This document shows positions 55,463 to 64,000 of a DNA stretch of 64,000 nt, one piece after another. This DNA comes from an uncultured Granulosicoccus sp. (GTDB taxonomy: Bacteria > Pseudomonadota > Gammaproteobacteria > Granulosicoccales > Granulosicoccaceae), in the NCBI GenBank assembly GCA_947495035.1, contig CANLXI010000003.1, positions 62,001 through 126,000 on the forward strand, given 5' to 3'. The notes under the pieces are model-generated. The model did no database searches. It was not told where the DNA came from and saw only the letters and a program-made list of their open reading frames with translations. Made by a program: the position numbers and the translations under genes. Each line of letters starts with the position of its first letter. The stretch's first letter is position 1.

Positions 55463-55654
55463 GGCTTGAGCCCGCTGCTGTGAGTGGCGAATTTCTGTGA
55501 TTTCATGCATGGTACAGCAGCGCCGTGCCCACGCAATCCGAATTCGCACACGATAGAATTTATGGCACCAGCAGAAAAACTTCAGTGGCGTTACCGTCAA
55601 TTTGTCAGCATAGTGCCCACACTCGACCATTCTCAAGCGACTACAGAAGCGCCT

Positions 55655-58576
55655 ATGTCTGTACTTCCGGAATTCGAAAACCACGCCGAGCAGACCATCA
55701 AGACGACGACCTGCTACATGTGTGCCTGTCGCTGCGGCATCAAGGTGACAACCGAGGGCAACGAGATTCGGTTCATTCAGGGCAACCCGGACCATCCCGT
55801 CAACAAGGGGGTGCTGTGTGCCAAGGGCAATGCCGGCATCATGAAGCAGAAGTCGCCGGCCAAGCTGACCCAGCCCCTGGTCAGGAAGGCCGGGTCCGAG
55901 CGGGGTGACGGCGAGTTCGAACCCATCTCCTGGGACAAGGCTCTGGGGCTGCTGACCGAGCGGTTGCGCAAGATCCGGGCTACCGACCCCAAGCGACTGG
56001 CGTTCTTCACCGGGCGGGATCAGATGCAGGCACTGACCGGTTTCTGGGCGTCCCAGTTCGGTACCATCAACTGGGCGGCACACGGCGGTTTCTGTTCGGT
56101 GAACATGGCCGCTGGTGGGCTTTACATGACCGGGCAGTCCTTCTGGGAGTTCGGCGATCCGGACTGGGATCATGCCAAGTACTTCATGTTGTGGGGCGTG
56201 GCTGAAGATCACGCCTCCAATCCGATCAAGATCGGTCTGGAAAAGCTCAAGCGTCGCGGGGCCAGGTTCGTTGCCATCAACCCGGTGCGCACCGGCTATC
56301 AGGCCATTGCCGATGAGTGGGTCGGCATACGGCCCGGCACCGACGGTCTGCTGGCTCTGTCCTTTGCGCATGTCCTGCTGAAGAACGAGCAGTTCGACTG
56401 GGAATTCCTGGCGCGTTATACCAATGCGACGCAGCTGGTCATCGAAGCGCCCAACACCTCGCGGCACGGGCTGTTGCTGCGCGACGAGAATGGGGAACTG
56501 CAGGTCTGGGACCAGACCAGCGACGGTCCGGCCTCCTGGAACGAATCCAGCCACGAGAACGATGTGGAAGCGGCCCTGTTCGGCGAATACACCACGCCTG
56601 ACGGCACCCGGGTGAAGACGGTGATGACGCAACTGGCCGAGAAATACCTGAGTGAGGACTACGCACCGGAGAAGGTGGCTGCCACCGTCGGTGTGGATGC
56701 CGAGACCATCGAACGCCTGGCCCTGGAAATGGCTCATGTGGCGTTTCAGGAAACCATCACCATCGACACGCCATGGACGGACTGGACCGGCAGGCGTCAC
56801 GAGAAGTTCATTGGCCGGCCAGTGGCCATGCATGCCATGCGTGGCATTTCAGCGCATTCCAACGGCTTCCAGACCTGCCGCTCCATCCATCTGTTGCAGA
56901 TCCTGCTCGGCGCGGTGGATTGTCCCGGCTCGCATCTGGCCAAACCTCCGTTCCCGAAGCACATCGCACCGCCGATCAAACCTGCCAGGACCATGGCGCC
57001 GGATACACCCTTGTCGTCGCCGCCGCTGGGTTTTCCGATGGGCCCGGAGGATCTCGTGGTGGATGCCGCTGGTGAGCCGCTGAGGATCGACAAGGCCTAT
57101 TCCTGGGAGGCGCCGATTGCCAATCACGGCATGATGCACATGGTGATCAACAACGCGGTCAAGGGCGATCCCTACCCGATAGACACTTTGATCCTGTTCA
57201 TGGCCAACATGTCCTGGAATTCAAGCATGAACACGGCTGAAGTGCAGGATATGCTGCGTGAGAAGGATGAATACGGCGATTACAAGCTGCCATTCATCGT
57301 CACCAGTGACGCCTTTCATTCAGAGATGGTCAATTTCTCCGATCTGGTGCTGCCCGATACCACCTACCTGGAACGTTTCGATACCATCTCCATGCTCGAC
57401 CGTCCGATCTCGGAGCCCCACGCTGCCTGCGACTCCATCCGCCAGCCGATCATAGATCCCGATCGTGACGTCCGGCCCTGGCAGGAAGTACTGATCGATA
57501 TCGGTTCGCGGCTGGAATTTCCGGCGCTGACCAATCCGGATGGCAGTGCCAGGTTCAAGGACTACAAGGAATTCATTACCCAATGGGAGAAAGCGCCAGG
57601 CATCGGTTTTCTGGCGGGCTGGCGTGGCGAGAACGGTGAGCAGTCCATGGTCGGGGCACCCAACCCGGATCAATGGCAGGCCTATCAGGACAATGACTGC
57701 TTTTTCGAGCACCATCTGCCACCGGAGCAGCGCTATTACCGTTTTGCCAACAAGGACTATCTCGAATGGAGCAAGAGCGTCGGCTTCAATGGTCACAGTG
57801 GTCCCATCGTCATGGAACTGTATTCAGAGGTGCTGCAGAAATTCAGACTGGCGGGGCAGGGCTTGTATGACGGGCCGCAGCCGGCTCATGAGGTCGACAG
57901 ACAACGACTGGTACAGTATTTCGATCCTCTGCCTGACTGGTACGTTCCGCTGGAAGAACAGCGAGTCGATAACGAGCAGTATCCCTTCCATGCGGTCAAT
58001 CAGCGGCCCATGTTCATGTATCACTCCTGGGATTCACAGAATGCCTGGCTGCGGCAGATCATGGCGCAGAATTATCTGTACATGAATCGGCAGCGCGGCC
58101 AGAGCATGGGTATCGAGGATCTGGCCTGGGTCTGGGTGCAGAGTCACCACGGCAAGATCCGTTGTCAGGTCAAACTGATGGAGGGCTGCAACCCGGATAC
58201 GGTCTGGACATGGAATGCCATTGGCAAGCAGAGCGGTGCCTGGGGGCTGTCCGATGATGCACCGGAATCGCAGAAGGGCTTTCTGATGAATCATCTGATC
58301 AGTGAGTTGCTGCCGGCAAGGGACGGAGAGCGCGGACTGAGCAACTCGGACCCGGTCACCGGCCAGGCAGCCTGGTATGACCTGAAGGTCGATATCTATC
58401 CGGCCGCACCGGGCGAGACAGGCAGCTACCCGACATTCGATGCCATCAAGCGTTTGCCGGACATGGCCGCAGCGCCGTCCGTGCTGCGGTATCACACCCA
58501 TGAACCGGTCAATCTCGAGCGATCCCTGCAGGATGCGTTGAGCCGGGGTCATCTTTCAAGTGGAGACAAGCGATGA
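55655..58576 (+). CDS. soeA: Membrane-bound sulfite dehydrogenase, molybdopterin subunit SoeA
   Basis: SoeA is the cytoplasmic catalytic subunit of SoeABC, which oxidises sulfite to sulfate and feeds electrons to the quinone pool. The product (973 residues) is a complex iron-sulfur molybdoenzyme. Cys20, Cys23, Cys27 and Cys55 bind the N-terminal [4Fe-4S] cluster, and a GGFCSVN segment near residue 147 offers a candidate molybdenum ligand (inference from related polysulfide reductases). There is no Tat signal, which agrees with a cytoplasmic SoeA. The start at 55655 (MSVLPEFENHAEQ) was chosen; open frame to 55484 would add 57 residues. The stop overlaps soeB. A formate-dehydrogenase-like function is the alternative. 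Confidence 0.88.
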   Translation: MSVLPEFENHAEQTIKTTTCYMCACRCGIKVTTEGNEIRFIQGNPDHPVNKGVLCAKGNAGIMKQKSPAKLTQPLVRKAGSERGDGEFEPISWDKALGLLTERLRKIRATDPKRLAFFTGRDQMQALTGFWASQFGTINWAAHGGFCSVNMAAGGLYMTGQSFWEFGDPDWDHAKYFMLWGVAEDHASNPIKIGLEKLKRRGARFVAINPVRTGYQAIADEWVGIRPGTDGLLALSFAHVLLKNEQFDWEFLARYTNATQLVIEAPNTSRHGLLLRDENGELQVWDQTSDGPASWNESSHENDVEAALFGEYTTPDGTRVKTVMTQLAEKYLSEDYAPEKVAATVGVDAETIERLALEMAHVAFQETITIDTPWTDWTGRRHEKFIGRPVAMHAMRGISAHSNGFQTCRSIHLLQILLGAVDCPGSHLAKPPFPKHIAPPIKPARTMAPDTPLSSPPLGFPMGPEDLVVDAAGEPLRIDKAYSWEAPIANHGMMHMVINNAVKGDPYPIDTLILFMANMSWNSSMNTAEVQDMLREKDEYGDYKLPFIVTSDAFHSEMVNFSDLVLPDTTYLERFDTISMLDRPISEPHAACDSIRQPIIDPDRDVRPWQEVLIDIGSRLEFPALTNPDGSARFKDYKEFITQWEKAPGIGFLAGWRGENGEQSMVGAPNPDQWQAYQDNDCFFEHHLPPEQRYYRFANKDYLEWSKSVGFNGHSGPIVMELYSEVLQKFRLAGQGLYDGPQPAHEVDRQRLVQYFDPLPDWYVPLEEQRVDNEQYPFHAVNQRPMFMYHSWDSQNAWLRQIMAQNYLYMNRQRGQSMGIEDLAWVWVQSHHGKIRCQVKLMEGCNPDTVWTWNAIGKQSGAWGLSDDAPESQKGFLMNHLISELLPARDGERGLSNSDPVTGQAAWYDLKVDIYPAAPGETGSYPTFDAIKRLPDMAAAPSVLRYHTHEPVNLERSLQDALSRGHLSSGDKR

Positions 58577-59298
58577 AGCTCGGTCTGGTCATCGATCTGG
58601 ATACCTGTGTGGGATGCCATGCCTGCGCAGTCGCCTGCAAGCAGTGGAATACCTCCGGAACCACCGGGCCACTGACCGATTACGAGCCTTACGGCAAGGA
58701 GCCCAGCGGCGTCTGGTTCAACCGCATTCGACATTTCGAGGTCGATGACTATCCGAACAGCAAGACCATCAATACGCCGATGTCCTGCATGCATTGCGAG
58801 GATGCAGCCTGCGTGACGGTCTGTCCGACCGGCGCATCCTACAAACGTGAGGAAGATGGCATCGTGCTGGTGGATCAGTCCAAGTGCATGGGTTGCAATC
58901 TGTGCTCCTGGGCCTGTCCCTACGGCGCGCGTGAGCTCGATGAAGAGGACGGCGTCATGAAGAAGTGCACCCTCTGTGTCGATCGCATTCACGACAAGAA
59001 TCTGCCCGAGGCGGAACGGCAGCCGGCCTGCGTCATGACCTGCCCCTCGCATGCCCGGCATTTCGGTGACTTTGATGATCCCGATTCGAATGTCAGTACG
59101 CTGGTGCGAGAGCGGGGTGGGTATTCGCTGATGCCGGAACTGGGCTACGAACCCACCAACAAGTACCTGCCACCGCGCCAACGTCCAGCGGCTCCAACGG
59201 TCGAACGCAAGGCAGCAAGCAGTGGCGATTCGCTGATCGGCAAGTGGATGAAGCGTCAGAAAGATGCCTTCAACAAGCTTGGCAAGGGGGCAAGCTGA
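58573..59298 (+). CDS. soeB: Sulfite dehydrogenase iron-sulfur subunit SoeB
   Basis: The 241-residue subunit carries four [4Fe-4S] clusters that relay electrons between SoeA and SoeC. Visible cysteine groups are CVGCHACAVAC (residues 12-22), CMHCEDAACVTVCP, CMGCNLCSWACP and CTLCVDRIH with a later CVMTCP, in DmsB/PsrB order. It starts four bases before the end of soeA and ends one base into soeC, so the three are translationally coupled. The tail after about residue 195 is a polar, positively charged extension. Confidence 0.9.
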   Translation: MKLGLVIDLDTCVGCHACAVACKQWNTSGTTGPLTDYEPYGKEPSGVWFNRIRHFEVDDYPNSKTINTPMSCMHCEDAACVTVCPTGASYKREEDGIVLVDQSKCMGCNLCSWACPYGARELDEEDGVMKKCTLCVDRIHDKNLPEAERQPACVMTCPSHARHFGDFDDPDSNVSTLVRERGGYSLMPELGYEPTNKYLPPRQRPAAPTVERKAASSGDSLIGKWMKRQKDAFNKLGKGAS

Positions 59299-60230
59299 TG
59301 CATCCGGCCCTGTCAGTGATCTTCTTTACCGTGACAGCGGGTGCCGGTTACGGTCTGCTGTTTCTGCTTGGCTTGTTGCACCTGCTGGGCCTGGCTCCGG
59401 ACACCAGCCCTGACCAGATCGTGGCCATGGGGCTGATCGGCCTGCTGCTGGTAACCGCTGGATTGTTGTCATCGACTCTGCATCTGGCGAATCCGAAGAA
59501 TGCCTGGCGCTCGTTTACCCGATTCAGGACATCCTGGCTTTCGCGTGAGGCAGTTTTTGCAGTGGCCTTCTATCCGGTGGCACTGCTGTGGTTGCTGTGC
59601 CAGTGGTTTACCGGCAATACGGCGGCAACCGTCGTTTTCGGTGTCTTGATGGCACTGCTGGCGACAATGGTACTGATCTGTACGGGCATGATCTACGCGA
59701 CTCTGAAAACCATCCGCCAGTGGCATACCGCATTGACGCCTGTCAATTTCGTGCTGCTGGGGCTGTTTCTCGGCGCACTGATACTGAGTGTCATGCTGGC
59801 TCAGCAGGGACTGATGTTTGAACCGGTAGCCAGGCTTGTTCTGATTGTACTGGTCATCGCAGCTCTGGTGAAGCTGGTCTATTTTCACTGGATCGGTCAG
59901 CCTGCCGGGCCAACGATCAATACAGCTCTGGGATTCACGCGTGCCACGGTTCGATTGCTGGATGTGGGCCATGCCAGTGATACCTTCCACAACAAGGAAT
60001 TCGGCTATCAGGTGGAACGCACCAGAATCATCTGGTTGCGTGTGCTCTGTATCGCACTGGCCTTCGTGCTCCCCCTTCTGCTGATCAGTGGCCTGCTCGG
60101 TGAGGTGAGTTTCGGTTTGCTGCTGCTGGCCGTCATCAGCGCTTACGCCGGTGTGTTTGTCGAGCGCTGGCTGTTCTTCGCAGAAGCCAGACATGTGGTC
60201 AATCTGTATCACGGCATGCAGCGTACCTGA
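59298..60230 (+). CDS. soeC: Sulfite dehydrogenase membrane anchor SoeC (DmsC/NrfD-like)
   Basis: The 310-residue protein has eight predicted transmembrane helices of the DmsC type and no haem ligands that I can identify; it anchors SoeAB and passes electrons to quinone. The start at 59298 (MHPALSVIFFTVTAGAGYG) overlaps the soeB stop. Segments STLHLANPKNAWRSFTRFRTSWLSRE (about residues 58-83) and ARHVVNLYHG near the end match the family. It is followed 15 bases later by apbE, which may share the operon. Confidence 0.9.
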   Translation: MHPALSVIFFTVTAGAGYGLLFLLGLLHLLGLAPDTSPDQIVAMGLIGLLLVTAGLLSSTLHLANPKNAWRSFTRFRTSWLSREAVFAVAFYPVALLWLLCQWFTGNTAATVVFGVLMALLATMVLICTGMIYATLKTIRQWHTALTPVNFVLLGLFLGALILSVMLAQQGLMFEPVARLVLIVLVIAALVKLVYFHWIGQPAGPTINTALGFTRATVRLLDVGHASDTFHNKEFGYQVERTRIIWLRVLCIALAFVLPLLLISGLLGEVSFGLLLLAVISAYAGVFVERWLFFAEARHVVNLYHGMQRT

Positions 60231-60245
60231 GTTGCGGTATCCGCC

Positions 60246-61136
60246 ATGAAGGACACCTTGCGACTGGAGCAGCGTGGGCCGATCTGGGTTGGCGAATTCC
60301 GCGCCATGGCCAGTCCCTGCGAAGTGCATCTGGAGCTGCGATCGAAGAAGCTGGCTCGCCAGCTAGTGACCCAAGCACAGAATGAGGCCTTGCGTGTCGA
60401 GAGACTCTTCAGCCGTTATCGCAGCGACAATGTCGTCCATCGTATCAACACGGCCGGGGGCAAGCCCGTCACCGTTGACGAGGAAACAGCGCGCATGCTG
60501 GATTTTGCCGACACCTGTTTTCATGCCTCGAACGGTCTCTTCGATGTGACTTCCGGCGTACTGCGTGAAGCCTGGACATTCGATGGTTCGGACAATGTCC
60601 CGTCGGCCGCTCAGATCGAACCATTGCTGGCACGTATCGGCTGGCAGCGAGTCAGCTGGAACAGGCCGCATTTCAGCATGCCGGCCGGCATGCAGATCGA
60701 CCTGGGCGGTATCGGCAAGGAGTATGCGGTTGATCGGGTTCTGTTGATGCTGCGTGAACGATGTCCCGGTGCCTGTCTGGTCAATTTCGGTGGAGACCTG
60801 CATGCCTCGAAGCCTCCTCAGGCGACTGGAGCATGGTCGGTGGGTATCGAGTCGCGTCAGGGGGAAGACGATGCCTCCGCCAGCCTGCAGTTGCAGCGTG
60901 GGGCCTTGACCACCAGTGGCGATGCTCGACGCTATCTGCTCAAGGAGGGGGTTCGCTACAGCCATGTTCTGGATCCGATGACCGGTTGGCCGGTCGTCGG
61001 TGCCCCGGCAGCAGTGACAGTGGCCGGCAATACCTGCATCGAGGCCGGCATCATGTCGACCCTGGCACTGTTGCACGGGGCCGATGCCGAGGCCTTTCTC
61101 GAGCGGCACAAGGCACATTTCTGGGTCCAGCGCTGA
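60246..61136 (+). CDS. apbE: ApbE-family FAD:protein FMN transferase
   Basis: ApbE enzymes move FMN from FAD onto a Ser/Thr of target proteins. The 296-residue protein has the family sites: FRAMASPCEVHL at the N-terminus, the FMN/FAD loop LGGIGKEYAVD (about residue 157), the NFGGDLHA metal/FAD segment, TSGDARRYLL, and HVLDPMTGWPV with the catalytic-region Asp. It lacks a signal peptide or lipobox, so unlike classical periplasmic ApbE it appears cytoplasmic. It begins 15 bases after soeC and is followed by the DUF4266 lipoprotein and DUF3570 genes, a recurring trio. Confidence 0.92.
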   Translation: MKDTLRLEQRGPIWVGEFRAMASPCEVHLELRSKKLARQLVTQAQNEALRVERLFSRYRSDNVVHRINTAGGKPVTVDEETARMLDFADTCFHASNGLFDVTSGVLREAWTFDGSDNVPSAAQIEPLLARIGWQRVSWNRPHFSMPAGMQIDLGGIGKEYAVDRVLLMLRERCPGACLVNFGGDLHASKPPQATGAWSVGIESRQGEDDASASLQLQRGALTTSGDARRYLLKEGVRYSHVLDPMTGWPVVGAPAAVTVAGNTCIEAGIMSTLALLHGADAEAFLERHKAHFWVQR

Positions 61137-61228
61137 CCCTGAAACGACGACGGTCGATTCAACTCGTTGAATTTCCCGCCGATACTCTCTGCATGCCGCT
61201 CCCGATACCCGTCCCGAGGCCGTCACGC

Positions 61229-61504
61229 ATGCCATGGCAGAATCGCATCTTCCGAGGTCGTTGCAACGCGCCAGCAGTCATCGCCTTGAGCATATTCATG
61301 CTGGCTCTGAGTGCCTGTTCCACCACGCAGGACATGTTCGAAGTTACCGAGGTCAAACCCTGGCAGCGCGGGGTGCTGGCACGGGATGACATGCAGCTGA
61401 TCAACGATGCCATGGAGCAGGCCGTTGATGATCATGTCTATTTCTCGAAAGAAGGGTCTACCGGTGGGGTTGTGGTTCAGGGTGGAGGCTGTGGCTGCAA
61501 TTGA
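61229..61504 (+). CDS. DUF4266 small lipoprotein
   Basis: The product (91 residues) has a lipoprotein signal with lipobox ALSAC (Cys30), then EVKPWQRGVLARDDMQL, the DUF4266 signature, and a glycine-rich C-terminus with a CGC pair (GGGCGCN). Localisation is probably the periplasmic face of a membrane. An in-frame ATG at 61193 would add 12 residues. The stop TGA overlaps the DUF3570 ATG, and it follows apbE by about 90 bases. Function is unknown; the terminal CxC suggests metal binding or redox work. Confidence 0.88.
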   Translation: MPWQNRIFRGRCNAPAVIALSIFMLALSACSTTQDMFEVTEVKPWQRGVLARDDMQLINDAMEQAVDDHVYFSKEGSTGGVVVQGGGCGCN

Positions 61505-62763
61505 TGAGAAGCCTGCGCCAACAGTTGTCAGCGGCCAGTTGCGCCCTGCTTAGCGTCGGCATGGCACCGGTGGGCACAGCAGCGTCGACGGATGACGTGT
61601 CACGGCTCACCGGCAGTTCAGCGAGCTGGGAGCTGGATACCGCCTATCTTTCGTATCGCGAGTCGGATCAGCGAGTATCGGTGAACAAGGCGGTTGCCAC
61701 GCTGGCGCGCGAGAATGAAACCACATCGATTACGGTCAGTGCCCTGCACGACACCATGTCAGGTGCTTCACCGACCGGTGCCTTGCGCGGCGACAGTCCG
61801 GCATCCACCGTGACCAGTGTATCCGGTGGCAACAGCCGCAACCGCCTGGACCATTCCACCAGTGAATTCAGCGATACACGCCGGCAGCTGGGACTGGGCG
61901 TGGAGCAGGCGCTTTCGCCGAGCTACACATTGAGTTACGGTGGCGTGGTATCCGATGAATCCGACCACGAGTCGCTGGGTATCAACTTGTCACTGGCGCG
62001 GGAGTCGGATGACAGACTGAGCACCGTCACGGCGGGCTTTGGCTGGATCGATGACAGCATTTATCGCAGTGATACCGGAGGTACGCCAGAGCCTCTGGGC
62101 AATGTGCAGCAACCGCGTCCGTTCAGCGAAGGAGGGCGCAGCACACTGGATACCCTGTTCGGAATCAGCCGGGTTCTGAACCGTCTGACCGTGGTCCAGC
62201 TGAACCTGTCGTTGAGTGCATCCGATGGTTATCACTCGGACCCGTACAAGGTCATCAGCGCAGCGGATGAAGATGGTCGCATCGTTGCCAATTTTCATGA
62301 CAGCCGACCGGATTCACGACTGCGCACCAGTGTATTCGGCAAACTGGTGCATCAGCTGCGCGATACGCAACATTCACTGCATCTGGGGTATCGGCTGTAT
62401 CAGGATGACTGGGGCATCCGCTCACACACGGTGGATCTGCGCTATCGTCATCGTTTGAACCGACAACGCTATCTGGAACCCCATGTGCGACTGTACCGGC
62501 AGAGCGCGGCCGACTTCTATCAGCGCAAGCTGTCGGTGGATGCCGGCTCCAATCCGCTGCTGCCCGACAATGGCCTCGCCAGTGCCGATTATCGACTGGA
62601 TGCCATGAGCAGTGCCACACTGGGGCTGAAATACGGCGTCAGGCTCACTCCCGATACCGAGCTGCGTCTGCGTGCGGAATACCTGGATCAGCGCTTCAGT
62701 ACCGCGGTATTCGATCGCAACTCCGCCCTCATTCTGCAGGCCAGTTTTCGCATCGCATTCTGA
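61504..62763 (+). CDS. DUF3570 outer-membrane protein
   Basis: The 419-residue protein has a signal peptide (about residues 1-27) and a mature part with repeated amphipathic beta-strands ending in the terminal [10 protein letters not shown], typical of an outer-membrane beta-barrel. DUF3570 proteins occur together with DUF4266 and ApbE. Residues 83-91 read DTMSGASPT, which resembles the DxxSGA(T/S)xT site that ApbE modifies with FMN in NqrC and RnfG. The function of the module is unknown; an envelope redox role is an inference. Confidence 0.9.
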   Translation: MRSLRQQLSAASCALLSVGMAPVGTAASTDDVSRLTGSSASWELDTAYLSYRESDQRVSVNKAVATLARENETTSITVSALHDTMSGASPTGALRGDSPASTVTSVSGGNSRNRLDHSTSEFSDTRRQLGLGVEQALSPSYTLSYGGVVSDESDHESLGINLSLARESDDRLSTVTAGFGWIDDSIYRSDTGGTPEPLGNVQQPRPFSEGGRSTLDTLFGISRVLNRLTVVQLNLSLSASDGYHSDPYKVISAADEDGRIVANFHDSRPDSRLRTSVFGKLVHQLRDTQHSLHLGYRLYQDDWGIRSHTVDLRYRHRLNRQRYLEPHVRLYRQSAADFYQRKLSVDAGSNPLLPDNGLASADYRLDAMSSATLGLKYGVRLTPDTELRLRAEYLDQRFSTAVFDRNSALILQASFRIAF

Positions 62764-62881
62764 TTACCGAGCAAGCCCCCGGGCTTCAGGCGATCACGGG
62801 CATTCCGAGCGGCGGTGTCCCCTGGCCCCGAGGTTGGCTATACTGGCGGCCAGCACTTTCGCCTTTCCAGCTGCTATCCGG

Positions 62882-63628
62882 ATGCCCATGGCCACCCAAC
62901 TCTCGGTCAATCTGAACGCCATCGCCCAGTTGCGCAATCGACGTGATCTGCCATGGCCCAGCGTCACGGGCATTGGCCGCATTGCCTTGCAAAATGGTGC
63001 GCATGGACTGACCGTACATCCCCGGCCCGACCAGCGTCATACCCGATTCACCGATGTGGCCGAGCTGCGAGCGCTGATCGATGAGGAGTTTTCGCAATGT
63101 GAATTCAATGTGGAAGGCTACCCGACCGAGGATTTCCTGCAACTGGTCGAGAAAAACCGGCCGGAGCAGGTGACACTGGTGCCTGATGACCCGGCGCAGG
63201 CGACATCGGACCACGGTTGGGAATTCAAGTCGCAGCACAACATGTTGGCGCCGATTGTCGAGCGCCTGCACAGCGGCGGCATGCGCGTGTCGCTGTTTGC
63301 CGATGCCGATCCAGAGCAGGTCAAGTGGGCGAAGGATACCGGTTGTGATCGGATCGAGCTGTATACCGGTCCCTATGGCGGCACCTACGATGACGAGGCT
63401 GCGATGCGTGCGGAAGTCGAGCGTCTGGGTGCCACGGCCGATGCCGCCAGAGCGCTGGGATTGGGTGTGAATGCCGGGCACGATCTGACCGTGGCGAATC
63501 TGCCTGCGTTGGTGGCTCGTATACCTTATCTGGACGAAGTATCCATCGGTCATGGCCTGACGGCCGATGCCGTGCAGTTCGGCATGGCCGAAACGGTAAA
63601 GCGGTTCCTGGCAGCCTGCGGCAACTAG
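62882..63628 (+). CDS. pdxJ: Pyridoxine 5'-phosphate synthase
   Basis: PdxJ condenses 1-deoxy-xylulose 5-phosphate with 3-amino-2-oxopropyl phosphate to make pyridoxine 5'-phosphate, the last step of the DXP-dependent vitamin B6 route. The 248-residue TIM-barrel protein has [15 protein letters not shown] at the N-terminus, [12 protein letters not shown] (active-site His and Arg), [32 protein letters not shown] and [10 protein letters not shown]. The ATG at 62882 or 62888 is the likely start; the open frame to 62672 overlaps DUF3570. Confidence 0.95.
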   Translation: MPMATQLSVNLNAIAQLRNRRDLPWPSVTGIGRIALQNGAHGLTVHPRPDQRHTRFTDVAELRALIDEEFSQCEFNVEGYPTEDFLQLVEKNRPEQVTLVPDDPAQATSDHGWEFKSQHNMLAPIVERLHSGGMRVSLFADADPEQVKWAKDTGCDRIELYTGPYGGTYDDEAAMRAEVERLGATADAARALGLGVNAGHDLTVANLPALVARIPYLDEVSIGHGLTADAVQFGMAETVKRFLAACGN

Positions 63629-63706
63629 CCTGAGGTCGCTCTGGCCGGTGTTTCGGGCTTGCGCTCACGTTCAATGGCACTTCCTTGACAATTCGGAGAT
63701 GGCTTG

Positions 63707-64000
63707 ATGAAGAAGACACTGTTGTTAGCAAGCTTGCTGGGTCTGTCGGCAGGCGTGACGAGCTCATCGCTGCTGGCCGCCGCCCAGCAGTACTCACTCG
63801 ATCCGGAGCACACCACGGTTGCATTCCTGATCGAACACGTCGGTTATGCGAAAACGCTGGGATATTTTTCCGATGTGTCCGGCACCTTTAGCTACGATGA
63901 CGAGACGGGGCAATTGACGGATGTCGTGATTACCGTCAAGACTGACAGCGTCCAGTCAGACCACAAGGCACGTGACAAGCATGTGCGCAGCAAGGACTTT
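63707..64000 (+). CDS. YceI-family periplasmic protein (partial, runs off the right edge)
   Basis: The visible 98 residues begin with a signal peptide (MKKTLLLASLLGLSAG, cut near LLAA) and continue as the YceI lipocalin-like domain: YSLDPEHTTVAFLIEHVGYAKTLGYF and the later SDHKARDKHVRSKDF. YceI proteins bind polyisoprenoids and are induced by base stress. GGAG lies upstream of the ATG at 63707. The window ends inside the gene, so the C-terminus cannot be described. Confidence 0.93.
   Translation, partial: MKKTLLLASLLGLSAGVTSSSLLAAAQQYSLDPEHTTVAFLIEHVGYAKTLGYFSDVSGTFSYDDETGQLTDVVITVKTDSVQSDHKARDKHVRSKDF

Noticed and set aside
55463..56833. Extension of the TauE/SafE frame upstream across soeA
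   Set aside because: It is antisense to the start of soeA and lacks any membrane-protein pattern; the TauE domain begins only at about 55462.

Overview
The window is about 64 kb of dense, GC-rich bacterial chromosome. It looks like a free-living, aerobic, probably marine gammaproteobacterium. The evidence is standard gammaproteobacterial gene order (ftsY-ftsE-ftsX-rpoH divergent from rsmD-coaD-ferredoxin; tsaD divergent from rpsU; rpmB-rpmG; a ctaC-ctaD-ctaG-ctaE cluster), a SoeABC-type sulfite dehydrogenase and a PL17 alginate lyase. I infer a relative of Chromatiales or Granulosicoccus, but no marker in the window fixes the genus. There is no rRNA, no tRNA I could recognise, no CRISPR array, no insertion sequence and no prophage. 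Nearly all of it is core genome, so most of the oddities are regulatory sites, repeats, unusual neighbours and small genes.

Layout. 1-7.2 kb: a broken ORF, a class V aminotransferase, hemE, gltD without gltB, yqeY and rpsU, facing tsaD and plsY. 7.4-16.6 kb: bioC, then the aa3-type cytochrome c oxidase operon (DUF2244, ctaC, ctaD, a 53-residue membrane protein, ctaG, ctaE, terminator), followed by DUF2909 on the other strand, SURF1, a CxxxC Sco-like protein and ctaB; ctaA is not in the cluster. 16.9-22 kb: a Ca2+/Na+ antiporter with an NhaR-like regulator, an OmpR-type two-component pair whose kinase ends in a 10-bp tandem repeat, and an OsmC protein. 22.2-28.2 kb: rpoH with a perfect CIRCE operator, ftsX/E/Y, rsmD, coaD, ferredoxin and a gamma-glutamylcyclotransferase-fold protein. 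28.3-28.5 kb: a 23-unit heptanucleotide array. 28.7-39.5 kb: a Kef-type antiporter, a GGDEF-EAL protein, a PL17 alginate lyase, a Bcr/CflA exporter preceded by (CTTGC)15, and an arsR / GAPDH-arsJ arsenate-detoxification module with a visible ArsR operator.

39.6-52.7 kb: mutM with a Gld-type ABC transporter operon, an acyl desaturase, rpmG/rpmB, folB, a MidA-like methyltransferase, uppP, a small secreted protein, VanZ, cca and a zinc aminopeptidase lipoprotein. 52.7-53.3 kb: a well-preserved cobalamin riboswitch in front of two tiny unknown ORFs. 53.4-64 kb: an NDUFA9-like reductase, a TauE/SafE exporter divergent from soeABC, then apbE - DUF4266 lipoprotein - DUF3570 outer-membrane protein, pdxJ and a truncated yceI gene at the right edge.

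The functional themes are aerobic respiration (oxidase subunits plus assembly factors), sulfite oxidation coupled to export, metalloid and stress defence, and cell-envelope housekeeping. The best candidates for undescribed biology are the apbE-DUF4266-DUF3570 module, whose DUF3570 protein carries a DxxSGASxT sequence resembling the ApbE flavinylation motif, and the cobalamin riboswitch that controls unknown small ORFs. Next come the CIRCE operator on rpoH and the short tandem repeats.
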